This document shows, one piece after another, positions 17,536-26,380 of a stretch of 64,000 nt of DNA. The stretch lies in the NCBI RefSeq assembly GCF_025947285.1, contig NZ_CP110008.1, positions 806,001-870,000 on the forward strand. The letters run 5' to 3'. Positions within the stretch are counted from its first letter, which is position 1. Every line of letters begins with the position of its first letter. This DNA is from Flavobacterium sp. N2820. Lineage in GTDB: Bacteria; Bacteroidota; Bacteroidia; Flavobacteriales; Flavobacteriaceae. The notes beneath the pieces are model-generated. The model ran no database searches and had not been told where the DNA came from. It was given only the letters and a program-made list of their open reading frames with translations. The translations under genes were made by a program, and so were the position numbers.

Positions 17536-18753
17536 ATGAGATTACACAGAAATTTAGTATTTACTACTATTGATTCGCTAATGGCGATTTTTAATGAAGG
17601 TGAGTATGCCGATAAAGTTGTTGCAAGAGCTTTAAAAAAAGACAAGCGTTGGGGAAGTCATGATAGAAAATTTGTTGCAGAGACAATATATGACATTGTA
17701 CGTTGGAAACGTTTATATGTAGAAATTGCAGAAGTAAAAGAGCCTTTTGATCGAGATAAAATTTGGAGAATTTTCGCTGTTTGGGCAGTATTAAGAGGGT
17801 ATAACCTACCCGATTGGAAATATTTTGAAGAAACACCTGTTCGAAGAATCAAAGGAAGATTTGACGAATTAACAAAAACTAGAAAATTCAAAGAATCGAT
17901 TCCTGATTGGATGGATGAATTGGGTGTTAAAGAATTAGGTGAGGAAATTTGGACCAAAGAACTTGCTGCTCAAAACCAACAAGCTAAAGTAATTTTAAGA
18001 GTTAACCGACTTAAAACCACTAAAGAAAAATTACGCGCCATGTTAATGGATTTGAATATTGAAACAGAGTTTCATAATGATTATCCAGATGCTCTAATTT
18101 TGACAGAAAGAGCAAATGTTTTTTTAACAGATGCATTTAAAGATGGTTTGTTTGAAGTACAAGATGCTTCGTCTCAGTTAGTAGCCTATTTCTTGGATGT
18201 ACAACCAGGAATGCGTGTTGTAGACACATGTGCTGGTGCCGGCGGAAAGACACTACATTTAGCCTCTTTAATGGAAAATAAGGGTCAATTAATTGCTATG
18301 GATTTATATGAAAGTAAATTAAAGCAACTAAAAATTAGAGCCAAACGAAATGGAGCTTTCAATATTGAACCAAGAGTAATTGAAAGCACCAAAACGATAA
18401 AAAAATTACACGAAAAAGCGGATAGAGTTTTGATTGATGCACCGTGTAGTGGATTAGGTGTTTTAAAAAGAAATCCAGATAGTAAATGGAAATTACAACC
18501 TGAATTTATTGAGAACATCAAAAAAATTCAGGCTGAAGTTTTAGAAAATTACTCAAAAATTGTAAAGCCAGGAGGCAAATTAGTTTATGCTACATGTTCT
18601 GTTTTACCTTCAGAAAATCAAGATCAAATTAAGCATTTCTTAACCACAGAAATTGGAAAAGAATTTACTTTTGTTCAAGACCGAAAAGTATTGGCACATG
18701 AAAGTGGTTTTGATGGATTTTACATGGCATTATTGGAAAGAAAAAATAAATAG
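17536..18753 (+). CDS. RsmB/NOP-family RNA (cytosine-5) methyltransferase
   Basis: The protein has 405 residues from ATG 17536; a longer frame from TTG 17512 would overlap the -7 box. The N-terminal ~140 residues are an NusB/RsmB-like helical region. The C-terminal SAM-dependent domain has VVDTCAGAGGKTLHLAS (SAM motif I), DAPCSGLGVLKRNPD (motif IV with one catalytic Cys) and PGGKLVYATCSVLPSENQDQ (motif VI Cys), the two-cysteine arrangement of RNA m5C methyltransferases. The target is likely 16S rRNA. The next gene starts two bases after the stop. Confidence 0.92.
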   Translation: MRLHRNLVFTTIDSLMAIFNEGEYADKVVARALKKDKRWGSHDRKFVAETIYDIVRWKRLYVEIAEVKEPFDRDKIWRIFAVWAVLRGYNLPDWKYFEETPVRRIKGRFDELTKTRKFKESIPDWMDELGVKELGEEIWTKELAAQNQQAKVILRVNRLKTTKEKLRAMLMDLNIETEFHNDYPDALILTERANVFLTDAFKDGLFEVQDASSQLVAYFLDVQPGMRVVDTCAGAGGKTLHLASLMENKGQLIAMDLYESKLKQLKIRAKRNGAFNIEPRVIESTKTIKKLHEKADRVLIDAPCSGLGVLKRNPDSKWKLQPEFIENIKKIQAEVLENYSKIVKPGGKLVYATCSVLPSENQDQIKHFLTTEIGKEFTFVQDRKVLAHESGFDGFYMALLERKNK

Positions 18754-18755
18754 TT

Positions 18756-19895
18756 ATGAAAAAAAACATTCCCCTAATAACGTTTTTATTGTGCTCAGTA
18801 ATTGGTTGGGCTCAAGTTCCTACAGGATATTACAGCACAGCAACAGGTTCTGGCTATGCATTAAAAACACAATTATTCAATATAATCAATAATTCAAATA
18901 ATGGATTAACACCAGAATATACTCACAATGATCAAGGTTATGATGCATTTGACGCATTTACTGCAGTTAATGATTTAGATATTTATTATGAAAATGATGG
19001 GAGTATTTTAGATGTTTATTCTGAAAATCCAATTGCTTCAGATCCTTATAATTATACCCCTATTACAAATGAATGTGGAAATTATGATAGTGAAGCAGAT
19101 TGTTACAACAAAGAGCATGTTATTCCTCAATCAATTTTTAGTCAAAATGACCCTATGAGAGGTGATGCACATCATTTATTACCTACTGACGGAAGAGTGA
19201 ACGGTTTCAGAAGTAATTTTCCTTTTGGATATGTTGGAAGTAATCTAATTTCTCAAAGTGGAATATCAAATCCAACAATGAATGGTTCAAAATTAGGTAA
19301 TAATATTAATACTGGATTATTTTCTGGATATACTGGAACTGTTTTTGAGCCTATCGATGAGTTTAAAGGAGATATAGCAAGAATTTATTTTTATTTCATT
19401 ACACGTTATGAAAATCAAGTTACAGGATGGACGTATTCGATGTTTAATGGCACTTCAAATCAAGTTTTGACAGATACCTTTTTATATACAATGTTAGATT
19501 GGCATTCAAATGATCCTGTTTCTCAAAAAGAAATAGATCGAAATAATGCTATTTTTGTTCATCAAAATAACAGAAACCCATTCATAGATCATCCTGAATA
19601 TGTTTGTCAAATATGGACAACACATTGTACTACTTTGTCTTCAGAGAGTTTTGCTTTTGAAAATACAATTTCGATTTACCCAAATCCAGCTGTTAATAAC
19701 GAAGTTACAATTTCATCTGAAACGGAATTAAAATCGATTGTTTTATACAACATCAACGGACAAATTATTCAAGAAATTAAAAACCCTACACGAGTTGATA
19801 ATTCTTATAAACTAAATAATTTATCAAGTGGGTTTTATTTAGTTCAAATGGCGTCTGAAAATGCGGTTGCAACTAAGAAAGTTATTGTAAACTAA
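18756..19895 (+). CDS. Secreted endonuclease I with T9SS type A sorting domain
   Basis: This 379-residue protein has a signal peptide (to VIGWAQ), then an endonuclease I (EndA/NucM) domain with YNKEHVIPQSIF, RGDAHHLLPTDGRVNGFRS and FPFGYVG, the conserved His-containing ribonuclease/DNase motifs of the family. The last ~75 residues (SIYPNPAVNNEVTIS, IVLYNINGQIIQE, LNNLSSGFYLVQM, KKVIVN) are a type A Por-secretion sorting domain. The product is therefore exported by the type IX system, and probably degrades extracellular DNA or RNA for phosphate and nucleoside uptake. Its start two bases after the RNA methyltransferase stop suggests shared transcription. Confidence 0.93.
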   Translation: MKKNIPLITFLLCSVIGWAQVPTGYYSTATGSGYALKTQLFNIINNSNNGLTPEYTHNDQGYDAFDAFTAVNDLDIYYENDGSILDVYSENPIASDPYNYTPITNECGNYDSEADCYNKEHVIPQSIFSQNDPMRGDAHHLLPTDGRVNGFRSNFPFGYVGSNLISQSGISNPTMNGSKLGNNINTGLFSGYTGTVFEPIDEFKGDIARIYFYFITRYENQVTGWTYSMFNGTSNQVLTDTFLYTMLDWHSNDPVSQKEIDRNNAIFVHQNNRNPFIDHPEYVCQIWTTHCTTLSSESFAFENTISIYPNPAVNNEVTISSETELKSIVLYNINGQIIQEIKNPTRVDNSYKLNNLSSGFYLVQMASENAVATKKVIVN

Positions 19896-19916
19896 GAATA
19901 CAAATCATATAAAATT

Positions 19917-19949
19917 CAAAAGTCTCATCATTTGATGGGACTTTTTTTA
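19917..19949 (+). terminator. Rho-independent terminator after the endonuclease gene
   Basis: AAAAGTCTCATCA and TGATGGGACTTTTTTT (one G-T pair) with a short loop and T-run. Confidence 0.88.
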
Positions 19950-19954
19950 TAAAA

Positions 19955-19993
19955 TGAAAAGAGTGCTAAAGTATAAACCTTAACACTCTTTTC
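19955..19993 (-). terminator. Terminator at the end of the cbb3 oxidase cluster
   Basis: GAAAAGAGTG and CACTCTTTTC form a hairpin with T-richness on the minus strand, 20 bp beyond the stop of the last gene of the cluster. Confidence 0.75.
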
Positions 19994-20013
19994 CCCTATT
20001 AACTAATCCTATT

Positions 20014-20715
20014 TTAATGACAATTGGCTTCGGGTTGTACAAATAAACTCATATTGCTTGGTGATAAATACGGAATATCTAACCCTAAACCTCTTACAAT
20101 AAATAACATACCTATAATTACTGCTACTAATGGAATTGCTTTTTGAATAGTACCTCTTAATGAAAAAGAAATCAATCCAGAAGCATAAACAACAGCAACC
20201 ATCATTGGAATCGTTCCCAAACCGAATAGCAACATATACCCTATTCCTAATGAAACATTTTGCATTGCAATTGCTCCAAAAAGTGCTACATAAACCATTC
20301 CACAAGGCAAAAATCCATTTAATAATCCGATGGTAAATAACGATTTATAACTCTTATTTTTAAACTGTTGCCCTAAACTTGATTTTACCTTTGTTATCAA
20401 TCTATATACTGGTTTCGAAAAATTATAGTTAGCAAATACTTTTTCAGGAATTACTGCAACCAAAATCATTAAGATTCCAACAATTATTGATAACTGCTGT
20501 TGCATTCCTGCTAAATAAAAGCTTCGTCCCAATAAACCAAATAGCAATCCTAAAATTCCGTAAGCACTTAATTTTCCAATGTGATAGGTTAAAATTTGGG
20601 CTATTTTTTTTGCTTCATTAGTTCTATCTACGGGTAACATCATAGCTATTGGACCACACATTCCTATGCAGTGAAAACTACTAATTAGACCAAAGATAAA
20701 AGCTGAATACAGCAT
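20014..20715 (-). CDS. TauE/SafE- or DsbD-like membrane protein of the cbb3 cluster
   Basis: This 233-residue protein has about six membrane segments. The N-terminus SSFHCIGMCGPIAMMLP has the HCxGMCGP motif typical of cbb3-linked members, and GLLNGFLPCGMVYVALFGA is the matching second half with a conserved Pro-Cys. These two cysteine regions suggest copper or thiol handling for oxidase assembly, as in DsbD/CcdA relatives. It is usually annotated as a sulfite exporter, which the context does not support. It is the last gene of the oxidase cluster, 42 bp after ccoH. Confidence 0.85.
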   Translation of the reverse strand: MLYSAFIFGLISSFHCIGMCGPIAMMLPVDRTNEAKKIAQILTYHIGKLSAYGILGLLFGLLGRSFYLAGMQQQLSIIVGILMILVAVIPEKVFANYNFSKPVYRLITKVKSSLGQQFKNKSYKSLFTIGLLNGFLPCGMVYVALFGAIAMQNVSLGIGYMLLFGLGTIPMMVAVVYASGLISFSLRGTIQKAIPLVAVIIGMLFIVRGLGLDIPYLSPSNMSLFVQPEANCH

Positions 20716-20757
20716 ATTTTATATTAAAAATTAAATTTTATTTTCAACCAAATAGTT

Positions 20758-21207
20758 TTACTCTATTTTAATTGAATTTTTGTTTAAATAGGCAACACCA
20801 TCATAATTCCATGCAATAGAAATGTCCCAAAGACCGCCAGCCAAATTACTTTTAGGTATGAGCAAATGTGGACTAGATAATGAAATCGGAATTTCAAAAT
20901 CTAATTTCTGACTTGACGGTCTATAACAGGACACTTTTCCATTTATTTTTGAATAATCAAAGTCTGATGGAAATTGAATATTGATTCCTTCAGGTGTATT
21001 TTCTATGACTACTTTATTTGTTAAAGCATTCGCGTTTTCTTGTTTTTCAATATCCCCTTGCACTAATGCCTCTTTTTTGTAATAATCTTCAACAACTAGT
21101 TCATGATCATATTTAGCATTTGATTGCACTTTATAAACATAGGATAAAATAAAAGTTATAAAAAGCGCAAAAGCGATTACAATTCCTGTTCCCCAATTCA
21201 TTTTCAT
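20758..21207 (-). CDS. ccoH: FixH/CcoH-like cbb3 oxidase assembly protein
   Basis: This 149-residue protein has one N-terminal membrane segment (GTGIVIAFALFITFILSYVY) and a periplasmic beta-rich domain ending in YLNKNSIKIE. Conserved FixH features are YKVQSNAKYDHELVVEDYYKKE (given in parts: YDHELVVEDYYKKE) and LAGGLWDISIAWNYDG. FixH/CcoH is needed for stable cbb3 oxidase assembly. It follows ccoG by 15 bp and precedes the TauE-like gene. Confidence 0.9.
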   Translation of the reverse strand: MKMNWGTGIVIAFALFITFILSYVYKVQSNAKYDHELVVEDYYKKEALVQGDIEKQENANALTNKVVIENTPEGINIQFPSDFDYSKINGKVSCYRPSSQKLDFEIPISLSSPHLLIPKSNLAGGLWDISIAWNYDGVAYLNKNSIKIE

Positions 21208-21222
21208 ATTTGTAAATTTTAT

Positions 21223-22641
21223 TTAATTAAAGTTTCTTGGACCTTGAAAATTAGTTGTTGTTTCTTCAATCAACTTATCTCCGTTATAAAGTTCTAATTT
21301 TAAATGAACTTTTTCATCTTTTAGCAAACTCTCTGGAATATCAATATATAATGTTCCGCTGGCTAAACCTTGCTTAGGAACTTTAATTACGGGACTTCCC
21401 ACAAGTTTTATTTCGCCTTTATAATTTACTATTTTAACCGTTACATTATTAAACGTTTGTTCTGTTTTGTTAACCACTTTATAGGTGTAGAAATTTCTAA
21501 TATTTTTTCCGTTATGCTGAAACAATTGACCTGACATGGGTAAAAAATTAGCTTCTACATCGTTTCTTAAAAATAACATTCCGATTAATACCCCAATTAA
21601 TAAAGTTAAAACACCAATATAACCTTTCATTCGTGTGGTTAACTTGAACTTTTCTTTTTTGACGATTTCATCTTCACTTGCATAACGAATTAAACCTTTT
21701 GGTAATCCTACTTTATCCATAATGATATCACATTCATCAATACAAGCAGTACAATTGATACATTCTAATTGCGTTCCATTACGAATATCAATTCCTGTAG
21801 GACAAACTACGACGCATTGGTTACAATCGATACAATCTCCATGGCCTAATGCGGTTCTATCCTCACCATTTCTCCATTTTTTTCTTCCGTTTTGTCCTTC
21901 ACCTCTTACATGGTCATAGGCAACATTTATAGATTTATTATCTAATAAAACACCTTGCATTCTTCCATATGGACAAGCTATAATACAAACTTGTTCTCTA
22001 AACCATGCAAACACAAAATAGAAAACTCCAGTAAAAATTAATAATGCAATTAGTGTGCTTAAATTAGTTGCTGGTCCTTCGGTAATCATTTTGATTAACT
22101 CATCGCTGCTAATTAAATACGCTAAAAAAACATTGGCTATGAAGAATGAAAAAATAAAAAAGATAATCCATTTAGTAACTCTTTTTCTTATTTTTTCAGC
22201 ATCCCATTTTTGTTTAGCTAATCTTATTTGTGCGCCTCTATCACCATCAATCCAATATTCGATGCGTCTGAAAACCATTTCCATAAAAATAGTTTGTGGA
22301 CAAAACCAACCACAAAAAATACGACCAAATGCAACAGTAAAAAGTGTTAAACCAACTACTCCAACAATCATTGATATTACAAACAAATGAAAATCTTGAG
22401 GCCAAAATGCAAATCCGAAAATACTAAAACGTCTTTCCAAGACATTGAACATTAAAAACTGATTTCCATTGATTTTAATAAAAGGTGAAGCAATTAAGAA
22501 CACCAAAAGAAAATAACTTAATAGTTTTCTTTTCTCATAAAATGGTCCAGAAGGTTTTTTAGGATGAATAAAATTTCTCTTTCCATCGGCATCAATGGTA
22601 GATATGGTATCTCTAAAACTTTCGTCTGGTAAATTTGACAT
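21223..22641 (-). CDS. ccoG: Cytochrome cbb3 oxidase accessory protein CcoG (RdxA/FixG)
   Basis: This 472-residue polyferredoxin has five or so membrane segments. The cysteine motif FCGWFCPQTIF lies in the membrane part, CIIACPYGRMQGV at ~225, and a two-cluster ferredoxin stretch follows (CIDCNQCVVVCPTGIDIR; CINCTACIDECDIIMDK). The C-terminal ~110 residues form an Ig-like FixG domain ending GPRNF. CcoG takes part in copper reduction for cbb3 oxidase maturation. It is separated from ccoP by an intrinsic terminator-like hairpin, so it may be expressed at a lower level than the structural genes. Confidence 0.95.
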   Translation of the reverse strand: MSNLPDESFRDTISTIDADGKRNFIHPKKPSGPFYEKRKLLSYFLLVFLIASPFIKINGNQFLMFNVLERRFSIFGFAFWPQDFHLFVISMIVGVVGLTLFTVAFGRIFCGWFCPQTIFMEMVFRRIEYWIDGDRGAQIRLAKQKWDAEKIRKRVTKWIIFFIFSFFIANVFLAYLISSDELIKMITEGPATNLSTLIALLIFTGVFYFVFAWFREQVCIIACPYGRMQGVLLDNKSINVAYDHVRGEGQNGRKKWRNGEDRTALGHGDCIDCNQCVVVCPTGIDIRNGTQLECINCTACIDECDIIMDKVGLPKGLIRYASEDEIVKKEKFKLTTRMKGYIGVLTLLIGVLIGMLFLRNDVEANFLPMSGQLFQHNGKNIRNFYTYKVVNKTEQTFNNVTVKIVNYKGEIKLVGSPVIKVPKQGLASGTLYIDIPESLLKDEKVHLKLELYNGDKLIEETTTNFQGPRNFN

Positions 22642-22659
22642 GATACTTTTTATTTTAGT

Positions 22660-22699
22660 TTAAAAAAGGCTTTGAGAGATTCTCAAAACCTTTTTTTTG
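22660..22699 (-). terminator. Terminator-like hairpin between ccoP and ccoG
   Basis: AAAAAAGGCTTTGAGA and TCTCAAAACCTTTTTT form a stem, with a T-run on the minus strand just before ccoG. It probably terminates part of the ccoNOQP transcripts. Confidence 0.7.
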
Positions 22700-22710
22700 A
22701 CTGCTTATTA

Positions 22711-23655
22711 TTATTTTGCAGGAGCTGCTATTATTTTTGTTGAATCCACTACAGTTGTTGCTGTTGGTGCAACAGCAGCTGTTTCTTTCCAAACTTCTCC
22801 TTCTGCAGCTTTAGCGCCAGCAGGTTTGGTGCCTTTTAATGTTAAAATATAACTAGCAACACTTTGAATATCTGTTGAAGATAAATTTCCTTTCCAAGCA
22901 ACCATTGAAGCATTGTTTTTACTTCCTTCAGAAATAATCTTGAAAACATTTTTAATACCACCTCCGTTAATCCAATGTTCATCTGTTAAATTAGGCCCTA
23001 CTAAACCTCCACCATCAGCTTTATGACATGCTGCACAAGCATTTGTGAAAATTTCTTTGCCCTTTGCTAAACTTGTGGCGTCTGTTACAGCAACTACCGT
23101 TTCATAACTTACTTCATCAGCTGCACTTTTTGGTAATTTTGATTTCTCTAATGCTGCTAATTCAACTTCATTTATAAATTCTTGTTCCTGATCGTATTCA
23201 TTAACGATATGAAAACGTACCATATAAACCAAAGCAAATATTATCGTACCATAGAATAAATAAACCCACCATGGTGGCAAAACATTATCTAGTTCTTTGA
23301 TACCATCATAATCATGATCTAACATAATGTCTTCTTCTCTTTCCATTTCTTTAGAACGAGTAAGTTTACTAACAATACTTTGATACCATTTACTTTCTGT
23401 AAAAGAGACTGATTGCGCCTCTGCTAATTGTTTCTTTTGTTCATCTGTTAATAAATGATACGTTACTTTATCAACAGCATCGATTACGATTTCTATTGCA
23501 ATTAATAAAAACAAGAATACTCCCAAAAATAAAGCTACCATTGGAAACTTTATAAAAGCTGGCCTGTCTCCTGAATCGATAAAATATTCCAAAGCTGCAA
23601 ATACAAATGCAAACAGTAATGGAACTCTTACGTATGATGGAATTAATTTTTTCAT
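22711..23655 (-). CDS. ccoP: cbb3 oxidase subunit CcoP, single-haem form
   Basis: This 314-residue protein has two N-terminal membrane segments and a third at ~130-147 (WWVYLFYGTIIFALVYMV), then one cytochrome c domain with NACAACHKADGG (Cys207, Cys210, His211) and an axial Met in ASMVAWKG (~253). Proteobacterial CcoP has two CxxCH haem sites; only one is present here. An Ala/Pro/Thr-rich tail ends the protein. It would carry electrons from soluble or membrane cytochrome c to CcoO/CcoN. It lies 88 bp after ccoQ, with a stem-loop between them. Confidence 0.93.
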   Translation of the reverse strand: MKKLIPSYVRVPLLFAFVFAALEYFIDSGDRPAFIKFPMVALFLGVFLFLLIAIEIVIDAVDKVTYHLLTDEQKKQLAEAQSVSFTESKWYQSIVSKLTRSKEMEREEDIMLDHDYDGIKELDNVLPPWWVYLFYGTIIFALVYMVRFHIVNEYDQEQEFINEVELAALEKSKLPKSAADEVSYETVVAVTDATSLAKGKEIFTNACAACHKADGGGLVGPNLTDEHWINGGGIKNVFKIISEGSKNNASMVAWKGNLSSTDIQSVASYILTLKGTKPAGAKAAEGEVWKETAAVAPTATTVVDSTKIIAAPAK

Positions 23656-23687
23656 TTGTAGAAAATTTTGATGTTATGAGAACCTGA

Positions 23688-23720
23688 ACAACCATAAAAT
23701 AAAGCTTTATGGTTGTTTCA
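23688..23720 (-). other. Stem-loop between ccoQ and ccoP
   Basis: AACAACCATAAA and TTTATGGTTGTT (12 bp, perfect) form a hairpin in the ccoQ-ccoP gap, with no T-run after it on the minus strand. It looks more like a transcript-stability or processing element than a terminator. Confidence 0.6.
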
Positions 23721-23743
23721 GCTTCAGTAAATTATAATTATGA

Positions 23744-23914
23744 CTATTCGTCGTTTAATGGCATTTGGCTAATTTCTTTGATTTTATCTTTACTATAGGT
23801 AAAAGCCCATACTGTGAACAATACAAATGCAGTAAAGAAAATTGTCAATGAAATGATTGGATAAATATCTACTCCTTCAATAGTTTCCAAATTATGTTTG
23901 ATAAACTTTAGCAT
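23744..23914 (-). CDS. ccoQ: Small cbb3 oxidase subunit CcoQ-like
   Basis: A 56-codon gene reads MLKFIKHNLETIEG, then VDIYPIISLTIFFTAFV, LFTVWAFTYSKDK and IKEISQMPLNDE. It has one membrane segment and a charged C-terminal tail, the size and layout of CcoQ/FixQ, which stabilises the oxidase. It begins two bases after the ccoNO stop (ATG complement at 23912-23914) and ends with TAG at 23744-23746, which fits tight translational linkage in the ccoN-O-Q-P order. Confidence 0.9.
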   Translation of the reverse strand: MLKFIKHNLETIEGVDIYPIISLTIFFTAFVLFTVWAFTYSKDKIKEISQMPLNDE

Positions 23915-23916
23915 AA

Positions 23917-26091
23917 TTATTGTTTTTTAACTTGAGTATCAGTACCTAATCTTTGTAAGTAAGCTATAAGCGCTACAATCTCTCTATCTTTCAATGGTGA
24001 TGTTGTTTGAGCTCCAAAAGATTTTTTAATATCTGGATTGGCTAATAAATTAGCTTCAATTTTTGTAGCTTGTTCATCCATATGTTTCAATGCATTATTG
24101 ATTTCAGCTTCAGTGTAAGGAACCCCTAATGTAACCATAGCTTTCATCTTATCTTGCGTTGATGATTTGTCAAGTTCATCTTTAATTAACCACTGGTATC
24201 TTGGCATAATAGATTTCTCATTTAAACCTTGTGGATCATACATATGGTTAAAGTGCCATACATCATCTCTACCACCATTGAATGGTTTTCCTTTTACTCC
24301 TTCACGAGCTAAATCTGGACCAGTACGTTTTGAACCCCATAAGAATGGATGATCATAAACAAATTCTCCTGCTTTAGAATAGTCACCATAACGCTCTACT
24401 TCTGAACGGAATGGACGAACCATTTGTGAGTGACATCCCACACAACCTTCACGGATGTATAAATCTCTACCTTCTAATTCAAGAGGAGTATATGGTTTTA
24501 CAGCTGATATAGTTGGAATGTTTGATTTTACTAAAATGGTTGGTAAAATTTGAATTAATCCACCAATTAAAATCGCAACTGTTGTTAATAACATAAATTG
24601 AACTGGTTTTCTTTCTAACCAAGAGTGAAGTTTTTCACCTTTTAAACGATTCGGAGAAATTACAGCTAAGGCTGGAGCTTCAGCAAGTTCATTTTCTACA
24701 GGAGAGCCTTGAATTACTGTTCTTATAATATTGTAAACCAACACAATAACTCCAGTTAAATATAAAGTACCACCAATTGCACGCATCCAATACATTGGCA
24801 TAATTTCAGTAACCGTTTCTAGAAAATTTCCATATTGTAAAGCACCACCGTCTGGTTTAAATTGTTTCCACATAGAAGCTTGTAAAAAACCAGCAACATA
24901 CATTGGAAGAGAATATAAAATAATACCTAAGGTACCAATCCAAAAATGGAAATTTGCTAATTTTTCAGAGAATAATTTTGTTTTGGTCATTCGTGGGATT
25001 AACCAATAGATCATACCAAATGATAAGAAACCATTCCAAGCCAAGGCACCTACGTGTACGTGAGCAATAATCCAATCCGTAAAGTGAGCAATAGCGTTTA
25101 CGTTTTTTAAAGATAACATTGGACCTTCAAAAGTTGCCATTCCATACCCTGTAATTGCTACTACGAAGAATTTCAATACTGCATCAGTACGAACTTTATC
25201 CCAAACACCTCTTAATGTTAATAATCCATTAATCATACCTCCCCAAGATGGAGCAATCAACATTACAGAGAAAACAACTCCTAAGTTTTGAGCCCAATCT
25301 GGTAAAGCTGTGTATAATAAGTGGTGAGGTCCAGCCCAAATATAAATGAAGATTAACGACCAAAAGTGAATAATTGATAATCTATACGAGTATACCGGAC
25401 GGTTAGCTACTTTTGGCACAAAATAATACATCATACCTAAGAAAGGAGTAGTTAAGAAAAATGCTACTGCATTATGACCATACCACCATTGAACTAAGGC
25501 ATCTTGAACACCAGCATAAACTGAATACGATTTCATTGCTGAAACTGGTAACTCTAAACTATTAAAAATATGAAGTACTGCAACCGTAACAAACGTAGCA
25601 ATATAGAACCAAATTGCTACATAAATATGGCGTTCTCTTCTTTTAATGATGGTTCCAATCATATTGATACCAAAAACCACCCAAATTAAGGCAATTGCAA
25701 TATCTATTGGCCATTCTAATTCTGCATACTCTTTAGAAGTAGAATAACCTAATGGTAAGGATATTGCTGCAGCAACAATAATTAACTGCCATCCCCAAAA
25801 GTGAATTTTACTTAAAAGGTCGCTAAACATTCTAGTTTTTAATAAACGCTGCATTGAGTAATAAACCCCTGCAAACATTGCGTTTCCAACGAAGGCAAAA
25901 ATGACCGCATTGGTGTGTAAAGGTCTTAAGCGCCCAAAACTTAAAAACGAAACGCCGCTTGTTAAGTTTGGAAACAAAAATAGGAACGCTAAAATTAGCC
26001 CTACCAACATCCCCACTACTCCGAAAACGATACTAGCGTAGATGAAATTCCTTACAATTTTGTTGTCGTAATAAAATTGTTGCTTCTCCAT
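23917..26091 (-). CDS. ccoN: Fused cbb3 cytochrome c oxidase subunits I and II (CcoN-CcoO)
   Basis: This 724-residue fusion has a CcoN part at ~1-480: about 12 membrane segments and haem/CuB ligand regions including RPLHTNAVIFAFVGN, WWYGHNAVAFFLTTP, GPHHLLYTALPDW and HFTDWIIAHVHVGALAWNG. After a membrane anchor at ~515, the CcoO part has YIREGCVGCHSQMVRPFR (CxxCH) and DLAREG, PRYQWL. It is the catalytic core of a high-affinity terminal oxidase for microaerobic respiration. The NO fusion is typical of Bacteroidota. The start lies three bases after ccoS, so the two genes form one unit downstream of an Fnr-like site. Confidence 0.97.
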   Translation of the reverse strand: MEKQQFYYDNKIVRNFIYASIVFGVVGMLVGLILAFLFLFPNLTSGVSFLSFGRLRPLHTNAVIFAFVGNAMFAGVYYSMQRLLKTRMFSDLLSKIHFWGWQLIIVAAAISLPLGYSTSKEYAELEWPIDIAIALIWVVFGINMIGTIIKRRERHIYVAIWFYIATFVTVAVLHIFNSLELPVSAMKSYSVYAGVQDALVQWWYGHNAVAFFLTTPFLGMMYYFVPKVANRPVYSYRLSIIHFWSLIFIYIWAGPHHLLYTALPDWAQNLGVVFSVMLIAPSWGGMINGLLTLRGVWDKVRTDAVLKFFVVAITGYGMATFEGPMLSLKNVNAIAHFTDWIIAHVHVGALAWNGFLSFGMIYWLIPRMTKTKLFSEKLANFHFWIGTLGIILYSLPMYVAGFLQASMWKQFKPDGGALQYGNFLETVTEIMPMYWMRAIGGTLYLTGVIVLVYNIIRTVIQGSPVENELAEAPALAVISPNRLKGEKLHSWLERKPVQFMLLTTVAILIGGLIQILPTILVKSNIPTISAVKPYTPLELEGRDLYIREGCVGCHSQMVRPFRSEVERYGDYSKAGEFVYDHPFLWGSKRTGPDLAREGVKGKPFNGGRDDVWHFNHMYDPQGLNEKSIMPRYQWLIKDELDKSSTQDKMKAMVTLGVPYTEAEINNALKHMDEQATKIEANLLANPDIKKSFGAQTTSPLKDREIVALIAYLQRLGTDTQVKKQ

Positions 26092-26094
26092 AAA

Positions 26095-26289
26095 TTAGAT
26101 TGATTTTTGTTTTTCTGTTTGTATTAATTTGTTTGGATTTTCTTTTACAATTTCATCGTCAAATAGGATTCTGACTGATGGTGTGTAGTCATCATCATAT
26201 TGGCCACTCTTAACTGCTTTAATAAAAGCAACTAAAAAAGCAATAGCAACTACTATACTGATTGTGATTAATAAATAAATGACACTCAT
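26095..26289 (-). CDS. ccoS: cbb3 oxidase maturation protein CcoS
   Basis: This 64-residue protein has an N-terminal membrane segment (IYLLITISIVVAIAFLVAFI) followed by KAVKSGQYDDDYTPSVRILFDDE, the CcoS signature (GQYDD). CcoS is required for cofactor insertion into CcoN. It is the first gene of the ccoS-ccoNO-ccoQ-ccoP unit and carries a -7 box and an Fnr-like site immediately upstream. Confidence 0.95.
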   Translation of the reverse strand: MSVIYLLITISIVVAIAFLVAFIKAVKSGQYDDDYTPSVRILFDDEIVKENPNKLIQTEKQKSI

Positions 26290-26307
26290 ACCTTAAAATT
26301 GTGTTAA

Positions 26308-26350
26308 CAAAGTTACTTTTACTCTTTTTTATAAAATATGACTTTTATCA
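26308..26350 (-). promoter_or_regulatory. ccoS operon promoter with Fnr-like site
   Basis: On the minus strand, TAACTTTG (26308-26315) is a perfect -7 box. The palindrome TATGAC-TTTT-ATCATA (26337-26352, core TGAC-N4-ATCA at 26339-26350) is centred 33 bp upstream of the box centre, about -40 from the expected start, a class II activator position. Confidence 0.75.
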
Positions 26351-26380
26351 TATATTAAAATTTTCTTAAATTTAATACTT

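Noticed and set aside
20014..20715. Sulfite exporter annotation
   Set aside because: HCxGMCGP and position in the cbb3 cluster point to a metal or thiol function in oxidase assembly.
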